Shown here piece after piece: positions 38,760 to 48,678 of a stretch of DNA of 64,000 nt; the first letter of the stretch is position 1, and each line of letters starts with the position of its first letter. Position numbers and translations under genes: made by a program. The notes under the pieces were generated by a model. It was not told the origin of the DNA, ran no database searches, and saw only the letters and a program-made list of their open reading frames with translations. The DNA lies in the NCBI GenBank assembly GCA_021396245.1, contig WNYE01000017.1, positions 124,001 to 188,000 of the forward strand. The letters are read 5' to 3'. The stretch comes from Sporothrix humicola. Taxonomy: Eukaryota > Ascomycota > Sordariomycetes > Ophiostomatales > Ophiostomataceae.

Positions 38760-39590
38760 TTAGCCATGAAGCCTTCCGCACAATACGACATCGTCGCCTA
38801 GCGGCTGCCATTTGACATCGGAGAGACGCGCTGCTGCTGTTGCTTGATGGTTGGAGTCGTAGACACGGTCGGGCGAGACGACCACACCGCCACGGCCGAG
38901 CCATGTCGGGGCAATGGTGACAATGACAGAGTCGACGAGGTGGCTGTTCTCAGGAGCAAGTAGCGTGTTGATAATGCTTCCGCCGCCCTCGATCATGATG
39001 CTGTGGAGGCCATTGCTGGCAACACTAGCGAGCACATCGTCCCAGCTGAAGCGGGACGAGCCTGAATCGGAATCACCGCTGGTGCCGAGAACAATGTACT
39101 TGCCTCCATGGCTTTCGAGGAGCTGGCGCTTTGTAGCATCTGGCTCGCGGACGGCCGTCACAATAAAGGGCGCTAGTCCAAGACCACGACGCTGGGTAGC
39201 CAGCACGCGGCTGTCGTGCGTGAGAGCCCAGCGGTCGTGGGGATCAATGATAATAGGCCGTGGCTGGTGGGGAGAGACGGTGTCCCCAGTCTCGTCACCA
39301 GCAATGCGGCAGTTGAGGCCCGGATCGTCAGCCACTGCGGTGCCCACGCCGACGAGAATGGCATCGTGGCGGCTGCGAAGATAGTGCGTCATGGCCTTGG
39401 ACTGGGGGCCAGACAAAGCTGTGCGGGCGCCGGGCGCGAGGGCCAACGACGAGTCGAGCGAAGTAGCAAAGGTCAGCGTGACAAATGGACGCTGTCTGTC
39501 TCCAGAGGGAGATTCTGTTGATTGACGCGGCGGAAGATAGGCCTCCAGCTTTGCCGCATCCTCGGCAGGAAAATGAAGCACCTCTGCCAT
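38760..39590 (-). CDS. RIB7: Diaminohydroxy-ribosylaminopyrimidine phosphate reductase (RIB7)
   Basis: Riboflavin biosynthesis enzyme. It reduces 2,5-diamino-6-ribosylamino-4(3H)-pyrimidinone 5'-phosphate with NADPH to the ribitylamino compound, the second step from GTP in fungi, where reduction precedes deamination. Intronless, 276 residues, the normal size. It is a stand-alone RibD C-terminal (dihydrofolate-reductase-like) fold: substrate strand VTLTFATSLDSSLAL (37-51), DAILVGVGTAVADDPGLNCR (76-95), RPIIIDPHDRW (111-121), and the dinucleotide glycine loop IMIEGGGSIINTLL (198-211). No deaminase domain is attached, as expected for fungal Rib7. A TATA-like element reading CTATATAA in its sense lies at 40126-40133, about 0.54 kb upstream, which would imply a long leader. 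Tail to tail with the NCS1 permease. Confidence 0.94.
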   Translation of the reverse strand: MAEVLHFPAEDAAKLEAYLPPRQSTESPSGDRQRPFVTLTFATSLDSSLALAPGARTALSGPQSKAMTHYLRSRHDAILVGVGTAVADDPGLNCRIAGDETGDTVSPHQPRPIIIDPHDRWALTHDSRVLATQRRGLGLAPFIVTAVREPDATKRQLLESHGGKYIVLGTSGDSDSGSSRFSWDDVLASVASNGLHSIMIEGGGSIINTLLAPENSHLVDSVIVTIAPTWLGRGGVVVSPDRVYDSNHQATAAARLSDVKWQPLGDDVVLCGRLHG

Positions 39591-42500
39591 ATTGTGTCGT
39601 TATGTGAATGAGAAAATGAGTTGAGCGTGAGAGGCGGATGCGCGAGTAAAAGAGAGAAGAGGCCGAGGATCAAAGCGGGTTCCCCGCGGCGGAAAATAAA
39701 CAACGTTTGTGTAACTGCCTGAAGGAGGGCACACAGGCACACAAGGAATGTGCTGTGAATCAGGGCGACAAGATTGGGCGTCGTGTTACCCGAGAGGAAA
39801 AGGAAAGAGCCAGAGGGCACGTTTCCTGTTGGTCCAGAGGGTTGCTTCTTGTTGCTTTTGTATGCAACTCCGTATTAGGAAGGAATGAGCGCCTGCGAGT
39901 TTGTCGACTGCAGGCACACCAAATTCAAGTGGCCGCAGGAACAGAAGACCAGAGCGGTTGAGAGCGACTGGCAGGTGCCCCTTCCGTCCCTCCGTGTTGT
40001 GATGGATGCACTGGGTCGAGTGTGCAGAAGTGCGAAAGTGCACCAGAGTGAGCGTGAGAGAGTGAGAAATCGAGCCGGCAGGCAAACTCGCTCTCTGGTC
40101 TTTTGTTGAGGAAGGTCCCGTCCGGTTATATAGAGACGGTAATCCTTCCCTTTCCGTCTGAATATGTGCGTGAGAGAATAAAACTGGCGGAGAAGGAGTG
40201 AGAGTGTTATGTGAGAGGAGGAGGAAGAAGGTGCGATGGAGAGAGGAGATGAAATATAACGAGAAAATTGGCAAGTGTGTCGGCGGTTGTCCTGTTTCGG
40301 GAGAAATGGGAAAGAGTACGCACAGAGGAAAATAAAGGAAATTTACAGGTAAAAAAGGGAACTGTGGGAAGGAACGAAAGGGCGGAAAACGAGCATAGTA
40401 CGCACAGAAAGGGCAAGAAAAGAGGCTCGCGAAATGACAGGAACGAGAGACGGGGTGAGGAAAACGAAGGAAAAGGGAAAGCGGATCTCCAGAATTGCCT
40501 GCCGGGAACGTTAGCGCACAAAGTCACGGCGCGCGAGCCCAGCGAATTAGCGGCAAAGAGGAGCGAGTTTTACCAGTTTTGCCAGTAGCTCGCCTGCCAA
40601 AAGACCAAAAACCCACCCAAGATTTCTCAGATTGAAGGGCCCAAACAGCCAGACCAACACGATTTGGGGCATCTTCTCCGGTTTATCCAGGTGAATGTGG
40701 TTCCCAAGAAGTCCACCCACCACCACCCCACCATGGCAGCAACAATATGCCTCTGCTTTTTCTTGTGCCGAGAGTCATGAAAAGGAAATACGTATGAAGG
40801 ACGAAACAATTCAATGGGTGGTGGAAAAAGGGCAATTGACAGTGTCTTGAGAGTCTCTTATCTGGTCTTGCTCTTCTTGGAAACTTCAGACGAGGAAGGA
40901 ACGGAGGAGCAACTGGCAGACACCGACATTAACATAGTCTGTGCGATTTGCATCTGATGTCGCATGCATATTACGCAAGAGCCGGACTTGGCTCATCTTG
41001 GGTACTGTTTCGTGTTTATTTTGAGTCCATTTCGAAGAAGACTCGTGCGATCCCAGCGGAGGATGTGTTGGGTTGCTTTCTCTGCAGCTCCAATAATACT
41101 GTCATGACATTCCGGCGGGAACGGCCAAGTGACAGGGGACAAGACGGTCTGTTTTTTTGACAGGCCGCATGGATCGACGGTCAAGCGAGCCGGGGACCAA
41201 ATAAGACCGGACTGGCAATCCGACACTCGGCTCGATGCCTCGTGGCAGGCGGCAGGCACAAAGAAGCGCTGTTGGGAATGTTATTTAAATGCCTGCACGT
41301 GTTAGGTCACGTGCTATTATCTATATGGCACTTATTCCGCTGCCTGCCGTAGTAAGCGGTCACGCAAAAGACTGTGAGGAAACTAGGAGCTTAGATAATA
41401 TCGCCACGCAGCCTTTTCTTTGTCGCCGCTCGGTCTGGACCAGACAATGGACCACACCAACGGTGTTGCTGACTGCGAAAAGGTGTGCGAATATGGCGAC
41501 CAGAGAACTCCGAGCTTCGTATGGAGAACGCGTGGCGTTGCCAGCTTTTCCAAGAGCTCACTTCGCAAGCTTCGCCACAGTACGGAGGTCGGCCAAAAAT
41601 TAGATGCCGGACACGCTGAATATCCTTCGTATTCCTGTATGCGAGAACGAAATACTGAAGCCTGGTTATCTCACCTTGCGAACCTGGCCTGGTCTGGCTA
41701 TCAAACAACTGAGACGCTGCCGGTTTTGGGCGGAAGGGGAAGGGGGGACACACCTGGATTACGCGGCACCCATGGTCGCCGGACACCGGCGCAGCCGTTG
41801 TTCTTTCTTTAGGCCTTTAGGTCTTCTAGGTCATGCCATTCTTGTCACCTGTCTATTGCTGTCTTTGCTGTCATTTTTTGCCTCTTGTTTGGCCAATTTT
41901 TTTTTTTAGTTGTTTGTTCCTGTGCCTGACTCAGTGGCTCTTTCCACTATTGGCAATAAGTGAACATCGCGGCCTGAAAGGGCCCTGGCTCTTTCTTTCC
42001 TTCCAAAATATTGCTGTGCCTCTTATTCCTTCCTTCCATTGTGGCTAATACGACAAACCCCCATAGAAAAGTGAAAATAAGGAAATAAGGATCTCTTTTC
42101 TGGGGCGGAAGAACTCGCCCATGTCGCTCCTGCCCTTTTCGCAGTGGTATTATGGAACGGTGATATTGGAGGATATGTTCTTTCCGTACCTTACACAGCC
42201 ACTATCAATCTGTCGGGCACAGGATTTTGGACTTTGGAGATTGGAGATTTAGGATTATTTCCTCCAGGAACATACCCATATAAAAACATCGATCTTACGG
42301 GGAGGGTCGGCTGACCTGAGCCAAGACATCGATTCCATACTACGACGACTGCAAAAAAAGACGTAGAAACGAGCCCAGAAACTCTCGAAAGTCCCAATAT
42401 TGGGTTGTCAACGGGGACTAGGAACGCCGTATTTGGTGATATTTTGGCCACCGTCTAGCGTCCACTAGAACGCCCCAACAGGCCTCCCCAACACGTAACA

Positions 42501-43035
42501 GGGCCTGAAAGGCGCAAAAAAGTGCTCTTATTGCTCGAATAGAAAAGAAGGCTTGGCCAGCCGCAGTGCCCAGCACGCCCAGCTAACTTAACGCAAGAGC
42601 GATCCCGAACAGGCCCAGTCGCACCTTCCCGCCAAGCCTACAAGAACCACGCAGCAGCACATTATTACGTCCCCAAGTGATCTTCCCTTTTCCGTCGCCT
42701 GTCTCTCTTTCTTTCTTACTTCTCATTTCGAATTTTTGTCTCTTCTGTCTTCTCTTCATCTCTTCTTTAATTTCTTGGCTCCCTCGATTCAATTTCGCAT
42801 CAAACCAAGAGCAAAACCCGCCATTTCGCATCGCATTTCGCATTTCCACAACGCACCTGCAATCAAGCCCCAATCAAATAAGGGCCTGAAAATAACCCGA
42901 ATCGAAGCGCGCGCACAGTCCAAAGCCCCAATCCTTGCTCGACCAAAGGCCAAAAGCGCATAGCGCGACAAGCGACGACAACCCAACTTCAGCCGACTAC
43001 CAACAAACCACACACGTTTCCTACCAATACACACA
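39591..43035. other. 3.4 kb intergenic region (divergent promoters)
   Basis: Promoter DNA of leftward RIB7 and rightward CYSTM. Purine-rich plus-strand sequence at about 40200-40490 is the pyrimidine-rich strand for RIB7. A TTATTTAAAT element with two CACGTG boxes stands at 41281-41313. CATATAAAAA at 42277-42286 and the pyrimidine-rich run 42680-42790 look like promoter and leader of the CYSTM gene. Frames at 41391-41812 overlap on both strands and show no family. No gene is supported. Confidence 0.55.
41281..41313. promoter_or_regulatory. TTATTTAAAT plus paired CACGTG boxes
   Basis: An AT-rich palindromic core (ATTTAAAT, 41283-41290) is followed by two CACGTG E-boxes at 41296-41301 and 41308-41313, 12 bp from centre to centre. 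CACGTG is the site of fungal bHLH factors (Cbf1, Pho4/NUC-1, SREBP relatives). Both flanking genes are far away (1.7 kb), so the target is unknown. Confidence 0.35.
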
Positions 43036-43410
43036 ATGGCCCATAAGGAAAACCCGCCCGCATACCCCGGCTCGCCCCAGCCGCCCCAGGCGGCCTACTA
43101 CGGCGGCAACGGCAACCCCAGCGGCGGCGGCGGCTACAACGGCGGCTACCAGCAGGGCCCCCAGATGGGCTACCACCAGCAGCAGGGCCCCTACGGCGGA
43201 CAGCCGCAGTACGGCGGCCAGCCTCCCTACGGCCAGCAACCGTATGGCTACGGCGGCCCGCAGCAGCAGCCGTACGGCCAGCCGCCGGGCGGTTACTACC
43301 AGCAGGGCGGATACCAGCAGCAGCAGCAGAGAAGCAGCAGTGACGGATGCTTGACGGCGCTGCTGGGTACGGCGGCGTGCTGCTGCTGCTTGGACTGCCT
43401 GTTGTTCTAA
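43036..43410 (+). CDS. CYSTM-domain small tail-anchored protein
   Basis: Protein of 124 residues. The first hundred residues are Gly/Tyr/Gln/Pro-rich, with repeated PYGGQ, QPPYGQQPYG and GGYQQ units of the XYPPX type. The C-terminus, SSDGCLTALLGTAACCCCLDCLLF minus its ends, is a typical cysteine-rich transmembrane (CYSTM) segment with a CCCCLDC cluster followed by LLF. CYSTM proteins in eukaryotes are small membrane-associated proteins, often stress-induced and probably palmitoylated on the cysteines. The exact role here is unknown. Intronless; the ATG follows ACACACA and is preceded by a pyrimidine-rich then A/C-rich leader. It is tail to tail with the FAD monooxygenase, 480 bp away. Codons are strongly GC-ending (GGC, TAC, CAG), supporting real translation. 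Confidence 0.85.
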   Translation: MAHKENPPAYPGSPQPPQAAYYGGNGNPSGGGGYNGGYQQGPQMGYHQQQGPYGGQPQYGGQPPYGQQPYGYGGPQQQPYGQPPGGYYQQGGYQQQQQRSSSDGCLTALLGTAACCCCLDCLLF

Positions 43411-43890
43411 GCGTTGTGTGAGGTCGACCGCGAGCGCGTGAGGATGCGCAAACAATACTCTCTCTTTTCCTTTGTTACACATGGTGTACATATGTCAATG
43501 TTGGACATGCAGTTCGAGGTCAGGCAAAAGCTGCTTGAGAGGCCGCCTGTCAGCGTCGAGGGGAGACAGGAGACTGGATGGTTTTGGAAAGTTGGCGTTC
43601 TTGGAATTTCTCCTTCTTTGGTTTATTTGGTCTTTGTCGTTCATTACATTTGTTTCTTTCCTGTCAACTTCCTTCATCTTCCCCAGGGGACTTCTGAGAT
43701 ATCCAAGGAGGGAACCGGCTTCAGGAGGTTTATACGTTTTTATGCGTTTTTCATGATTTTGTGCCACTCATATGTTTATTCTTTGGATTCTCTTGCCTTT
43801 TCTCGTTGCTCTATGCAATAATCACAAAATAATTACGCCGTACATCATCTTCTCTATCTCTCTCTCCCTTCCTTCTTCATGCTTCACGCT
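43411..43890. other. Intergenic between convergent genes
   Basis: The 480 bases between the CYSTM and monooxygenase stops, T-rich on plus, with a CTCTATCTCTCTCTC run near 43850-43866. This is ordinary 3' flanking sequence and no gene is seen. Confidence 0.6.
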
Positions 43891-45294
43891 TCACGCAGTC
43901 GTCGCATATAGCGCATCGAACTCGTCGAGCGTCTCGGCCACACAGTCGTACGAGTAGATCATCTTTTGCACGTCCGGCGACGCCCACTTGTCCGGGATCG
44001 CCTTCTTGCCGTCGGCCTTGTGCGCCGCGAACTGCCGGTCTCTCTCCTCGCGCGCCGCGCCTTCGCCCAAGTGCAGCGCCCGGCCCGAGTGGTATGCCAT
44101 GTCGACTAGCATCGACGTGCGCTCTTTGCGGAGCAGTTCGTATGTTTTCAGGCAGCGGCGCACACTGTCTTTGCTATTCACATCCACTCGGCTCAAGACC
44201 TCTGCCAGCACCGCACCATCCTCAATCGCCATGGCCGCGCCCTGGCTCAAGTGCGGCAGCGTCGGGTGGCATGCATCGCCCAGCAGCGCCACGGAGCCGT
44301 GCACCCACGTCACCAGCTCCTTGTGCTGCCGCAGCCGCCACTCGCACACCTCGCCCTCGGGCACCATGTTAAGCATCCGCTGGACGAGCGGGCAGAAATC
44401 GGCAAATACCTCGAGCATGGCCGACTTGGAGCCTCGCGTCGTGTAGGTGGCCGAGGGCGCCGCCGCAAAATTGTCATCAGGCTGCGCGCTCGACAGATTG
44501 TAGACCGTCTTGCTGGCCACGGGGTACGCAATAATGTGGCGGCGCTCGCCGATCCAGCGCACGACACAGTCGCTGTCCATGAGCTTCATCATCTCAGCGT
44601 CGCCCAGCATCTGGTCGCGGGTGAGCATGATGCGGTACGAGGCCTGGCCAGTGTCAGCCTCTTCCGTCGACAGACCCTGAGCACTCAGCATGGTGTTGCG
44701 GGTCAGCGACTTGATGCCGTCGGCGCCGAGGAGGATGTCGACCTCGAGTGTTGTTGTTGGTTCTTCGTCTCCGGTGGATGTGCCGTTCGCTCCATTCGCT
44801 CCGTTAGTTCCGTTGGATCGGGAAGTTCCCCGCGGCGACCGTTTTTGCAGCCGCAGGACCGGTCGTGGCTCAAACTGGTCAATGCCAACGAGAGCCGTCG
44901 AAAAGTGAAATTCGATGGCGGGCTCGGCCAAACAGGCCTTGTACATGCCGCCAGCCAGAGACGACCGGTGGCCGGTGCAGTGTGGGTATTCGTAGAGTGC
45001 TCGAATGCCGCTCATGTCAACATGCGCAAGCTCTGCATCCGTGCTGCCCTGCCGAATGCTCGTTTCCTGCACATTAGTGGCCTCCTTTTCAATGTCGGCC
45101 CAGCATCCCAGCCGATCGAGAATCCGGGCCATGTTCGGAGCCATTTGGATGCCAGCGCCAACGAAGCCAAGATCGGCCGCGGACTCGTAGACGGCAATGT
45201 GCTTGAAGCCCTTTTTGGCAAGCGACAATGCGCAGCCGAGGCCGCCCATGCCGGAGCCAATAATGGCAATCCGAAGATCAAAGGGTGAAGCCAT
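43891..45294 (-). CDS. FAD-dependent monooxygenase, salicylate-hydroxylase-like
   Basis: Class A flavoprotein hydroxylase that would use NAD(P)H and oxygen to hydroxylate an aromatic acid; salicylate to catechol is the best-known fungal example. Intronless, 467 residues from ATG 45294 (context CCAAAATGGC); an upstream in-frame GTG is not used. It shows the dinucleotide motif GSGMGG (13-18), an acidic strand end AVYES (34-38), the second FAD motif DILLGADG (186-193) and GDACHP (339-344) followed by SQGAAMAIEDG, the full set for the PHBH fold. The C-terminal IYSYDCVAET segment is like salicylate hydroxylases. An Asn/Gly/Thr-rich insert (about 157-182, NGTNGANGANGT) interrupts the region before the second motif. 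No cluster partners (dioxygenase, esterase) are nearby, so substrate is unproven. 6-Hydroxynicotinate-type oxidation is an alternative. Confidence 0.9.
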   Translation of the reverse strand: MASPFDLRIAIIGSGMGGLGCALSLAKKGFKHIAVYESAADLGFVGAGIQMAPNMARILDRLGCWADIEKEATNVQETSIRQGSTDAELAHVDMSGIRALYEYPHCTGHRSSLAGGMYKACLAEPAIEFHFSTALVGIDQFEPRPVLRLQKRSPRGTSRSNGTNGANGANGTSTGDEEPTTTLEVDILLGADGIKSLTRNTMLSAQGLSTEEADTGQASYRIMLTRDQMLGDAEMMKLMDSDCVVRWIGERRHIIAYPVASKTVYNLSSAQPDDNFAAAPSATYTTRGSKSAMLEVFADFCPLVQRMLNMVPEGEVCEWRLRQHKELVTWVHGSVALLGDACHPTLPHLSQGAAMAIEDGAVLAEVLSRVDVNSKDSVRRCLKTYELLRKERTSMLVDMAYHSGRALHLGEGAAREERDRQFAAHKADGKKAIPDKWASPDVQKMIYSYDCVAETLDEFDALYATTA

Positions 45295-48200
45295 TTTGGC
45301 AAGAAGTCGGGAAGGTCGAGGTTGCACGGTGCAACAATGGACTTATGTTGAGGTAGATTGCCGGACAAATAACAGGAGGGGTGCGTGTCGATATTCAATA
45401 GCAAGAATTCAAAAATGTACAAATGCCATCGGCTTGGCTCTTAGAGGAGTAATATTTTATTATTTTGCGAGGTGAAGGACGACGAAATTATCACCAACGT
45501 CTTGATCGTTCACGAACAAACAAGGGAAATTCGGCCATCGCATATGCGTGTGCCGATGTCTCTTTATATTGCCCACCCAAATACGCCAAGATCGGGCCAC
45601 CCTGGTTTGTTTCTGTTCCTCTTTATTAATTCAGCTTTCAAATACCAAGCTTCACTGTGCACTTCCCGTGTTCTGTTTCTTGCATTCTGTATCTGTATGG
45701 AGCCTGTGCAGCTTTCCGTTGCATTCTCCCGATGGCGGGGGTCATGGGTGTGCCCATGGGAACGAGTGGACATGAGGAACCAGGGCGGCTCACTCATTCT
45801 CGTTATTCAAGAGCCGAACGTTCCCCCAAATTTTGTGCTCTTCGCAGGACAAGAGCCGGCATCTGTAAATGGTATAAAGCGTGGACTGACCTAACTCGAG
45901 TCTAATACTCAGTAGACTATCGGAGAGAGGAGCTCGTGCGGGGTGATGAATGAGAAGAATCGTAAAATGGCAAACTAGATCCAGTCAAAGATTGGGGTCC
46001 CCAGGATTCGATTCTCCCGGCTGAAGGAGGGGAATCAGCACATGTGCCAGAACCGCGACGGCGGGAAACAGTCCCCAGTCCCAACTTCGGGAGAAACAAT
46101 TTCACCGCGCACAAAGGGCGAAAAAAACGGACAGGAAATAGATGTTGTGCCTGTGCAACTTCATAGGTCAAAACCCAGCTGGCTCTCCCGATAAATGGCG
46201 GCGTCTTTTACTAGGTTGACAATGTCCAATTACACGTCCAGTTCCGCGCGTTTCTACTTGCCGTTTCGGAAAAGAATTGAACTTTACGGATATTGTTGAG
46301 TTGAAGACGGACCAGATACCTTCCAGCACCGGAAGACTTGCTGTCGATTGGTATGTTGAGCCGAATCACGTGATTTGAATTCGAATTGAAGATCATGAAG
46401 AATGCCATGATGTTGATGAGAAGATATCTGGTAGTACCCAAACATCCTTCATCGGGACGAATGAGCACAATTAGTTTCCGAAAAGATACCTGACTGACTA
46501 GTCTGCGCAACCACATCCTCTCCCCAGCATCTCACAAAAAATAAGCATGTACAACTTACACGGCATCATAAAGTCCCCCTTTTCCTTACTTGACTTGATT
46601 TTGTGATCTCACCCGCATTTGAGGCAGTTAACTCATCTTTGGCACACTGGAGAAGTCGTCTGCAAAGAATCTCTACGCGCGAAGCTTTCAAATTCAATGT
46701 CGCACAAGTACATCGTAATACGACGAAAATGCAATGCCGAACACATTCTGTCGTGTCAAGCGAGAAATGTCTTGGTGGTTATGGTCAAGAAAACCCTCGC
46801 CAGGTTTGAATACTAACGACAAGAACAAAAACAAACAACAAAGGCCTTCGAGACATTCTCCTGACTCCTCTAAAGGTCGGATGATGATCTTCAATGTGCA
46901 GCCAAATTTTACCCAAAAGAGTGACCACAAAGCTTCCAACGTGCCGATCTCCACTGTGCTGCTCGCATACTGTGCTGTGACGTTGGTGGCAGACGGGTAG
47001 CCACTGAGGCGAGCAGCCACAGGCAGCCTGTTTTGCCCCTCCAGCGCTTTCGGCGCCTCCTTCACAAGCTCGCCCGCTCGACAGGTTTGCGCTGGCGCGA
47101 CACTATCAGCCTTCCCCTGTCGAAACCCCACTGCATAGGCCTTAAAAGGACCCTAAAGGACCGCCCCCTTGCAAACTGCTTGCAATGGCTTGCAATCGAC
47201 GCGTGCGCTGGTGCTAAATTAGGGAAGGAGCGGCAGCCGCCGACCACACAAACGACGTCACTGCCCTGCGGGCCAATCAGCGCCTGCCGTTCGCACTTCA
47301 CGCTGGCCCAAACCTGGTTTTAAGGTCTTTGGGAGTTTCAGGTGCCCATCCAGGACAGCGACGAGAGCGAACGAAACCGATGCTCGTGGAACACCTAAAA
47401 CACGACGCTCCGTCCGATTAAAGGGTCAAGGGTAAAATGGTAAAAGCTAAAATGCAAAATAAGTACCGCCAAACGGCCAAGGAGGCATGGAGGGCTTCAC
47501 AATGCAATGCGCGCAATGCGCTCAATATGGAGCGGAGGGAGGGATAAGAAGAAAAAAGGGGTGCTTCTGGACCTGTCGTTTGACGCTCACGAAAATCGGT
47601 GGTGTTCTTTTTGGGTGATATTTCTATTTTCAAAGAAGAAACAAAAGAAAGTCTTTACCAAAAAACCATGTTTTTTAACCTTGGCGACACAAGAGACACG
47701 AAAGCCACTTGAGGCCACCACAAAATGCAAGAACAGCAAAGCGGAGCCCACACCGTCCATCGTTTGCCCACATCGTGCTTGCCACAAGATGAATGTCTCC
47801 ATTCGCCTTTGCCCAATGTAGAAAGCACGGGCCAAAAGGCTGCTTCCGCGCGCTTCAGGAAGGAGGGAAGAAGGCCAAGACGTGCCTGCCCTCTGCGATC
47901 TGTGACGTCCACGACGAAAAGCCCCTGGCGTTGTTTCTATCTCGTGTTTTTTCGACGTTCTTGCCTTCTTTCTTGAGAAAACCCTAAAACTTCGTTTCTT
48001 CCCATCTCCGATCGTTTTTTTTTTTTTGTTCTTTTCCTTCTCCCTCTCACTCTCTTTAAACTCAACCTCGCCTCACCCTTACATCGCCTCCGATCGCATT
48101 CGGCGCAGATCTCTTTCTTCACTCCTTTTGTTTCCTATTCTCTGTTTGCATTTCTACAATTCATTTGTTAGCATAGCATTTATCGTTATACCCCTTTTCC

Positions 48201-48678
48201 TTTGTCACCAATTTGCATTCACGGCCGCCAAAACCTCAAAAACGACAGCGAATCGATTTATGATAGATCACCGACTCTAGCCCTGCCATACACCGAACGC
48301 ACTCGAGCATTGTTTGCCTGTCAACGTCCTTCGATCAGACGACAAGTCACTTCCTACACAACCCTATAGCGACGTCACGAGGCCGCCTTTCGCAAAAAAC
48401 AAAGGCTTGTCGGATCTTTAGAAACACGATCCTGCATTCACCACATGCCCATTGTCACGAATTCATTGCTTCTGTGGCCATAGTGTGCCAGCAGCGGCCG
48501 ACGTACAGGCTGCGGTGCCTTCTTTCGTGGCAGCCAGTCACTTCCTCTCTCTCTCACTTGTGCCGACATCGCTAGTTGACGTCCCACGAGCTCTGGCTGG
48601 ATCCATATCTCACGTTTCCCTTTCCTATTTTCCTATTTGTCTTTTTTTCCCTTCCTCTCTTGACATTCCGTCGCCAAA
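45295..48678. other. 3.4 kb intergenic region (divergent promoters)
   Basis: Promoters of the leftward monooxygenase and rightward CSC1 channel. A perfect 12-bp palindrome AATCACGTGATT lies at 46364-46375. A GACGTCA CRE-like element (47254-47260) and a CCAAT box (47273-47277) lie about 1.4 kb before CSC1. A pyrimidine-rich tract at 48010-48200 probably belongs to the CSC1 leader. No coding frame longer than about 145 codons and none with a family signature. Confidence 0.55.

Noticed and set aside
44251..45288. Open frame of 345 codons antisense to the FAD monooxygenase
   Set aside because: The monooxygenase has all family motifs on the other strand; this frame has none.
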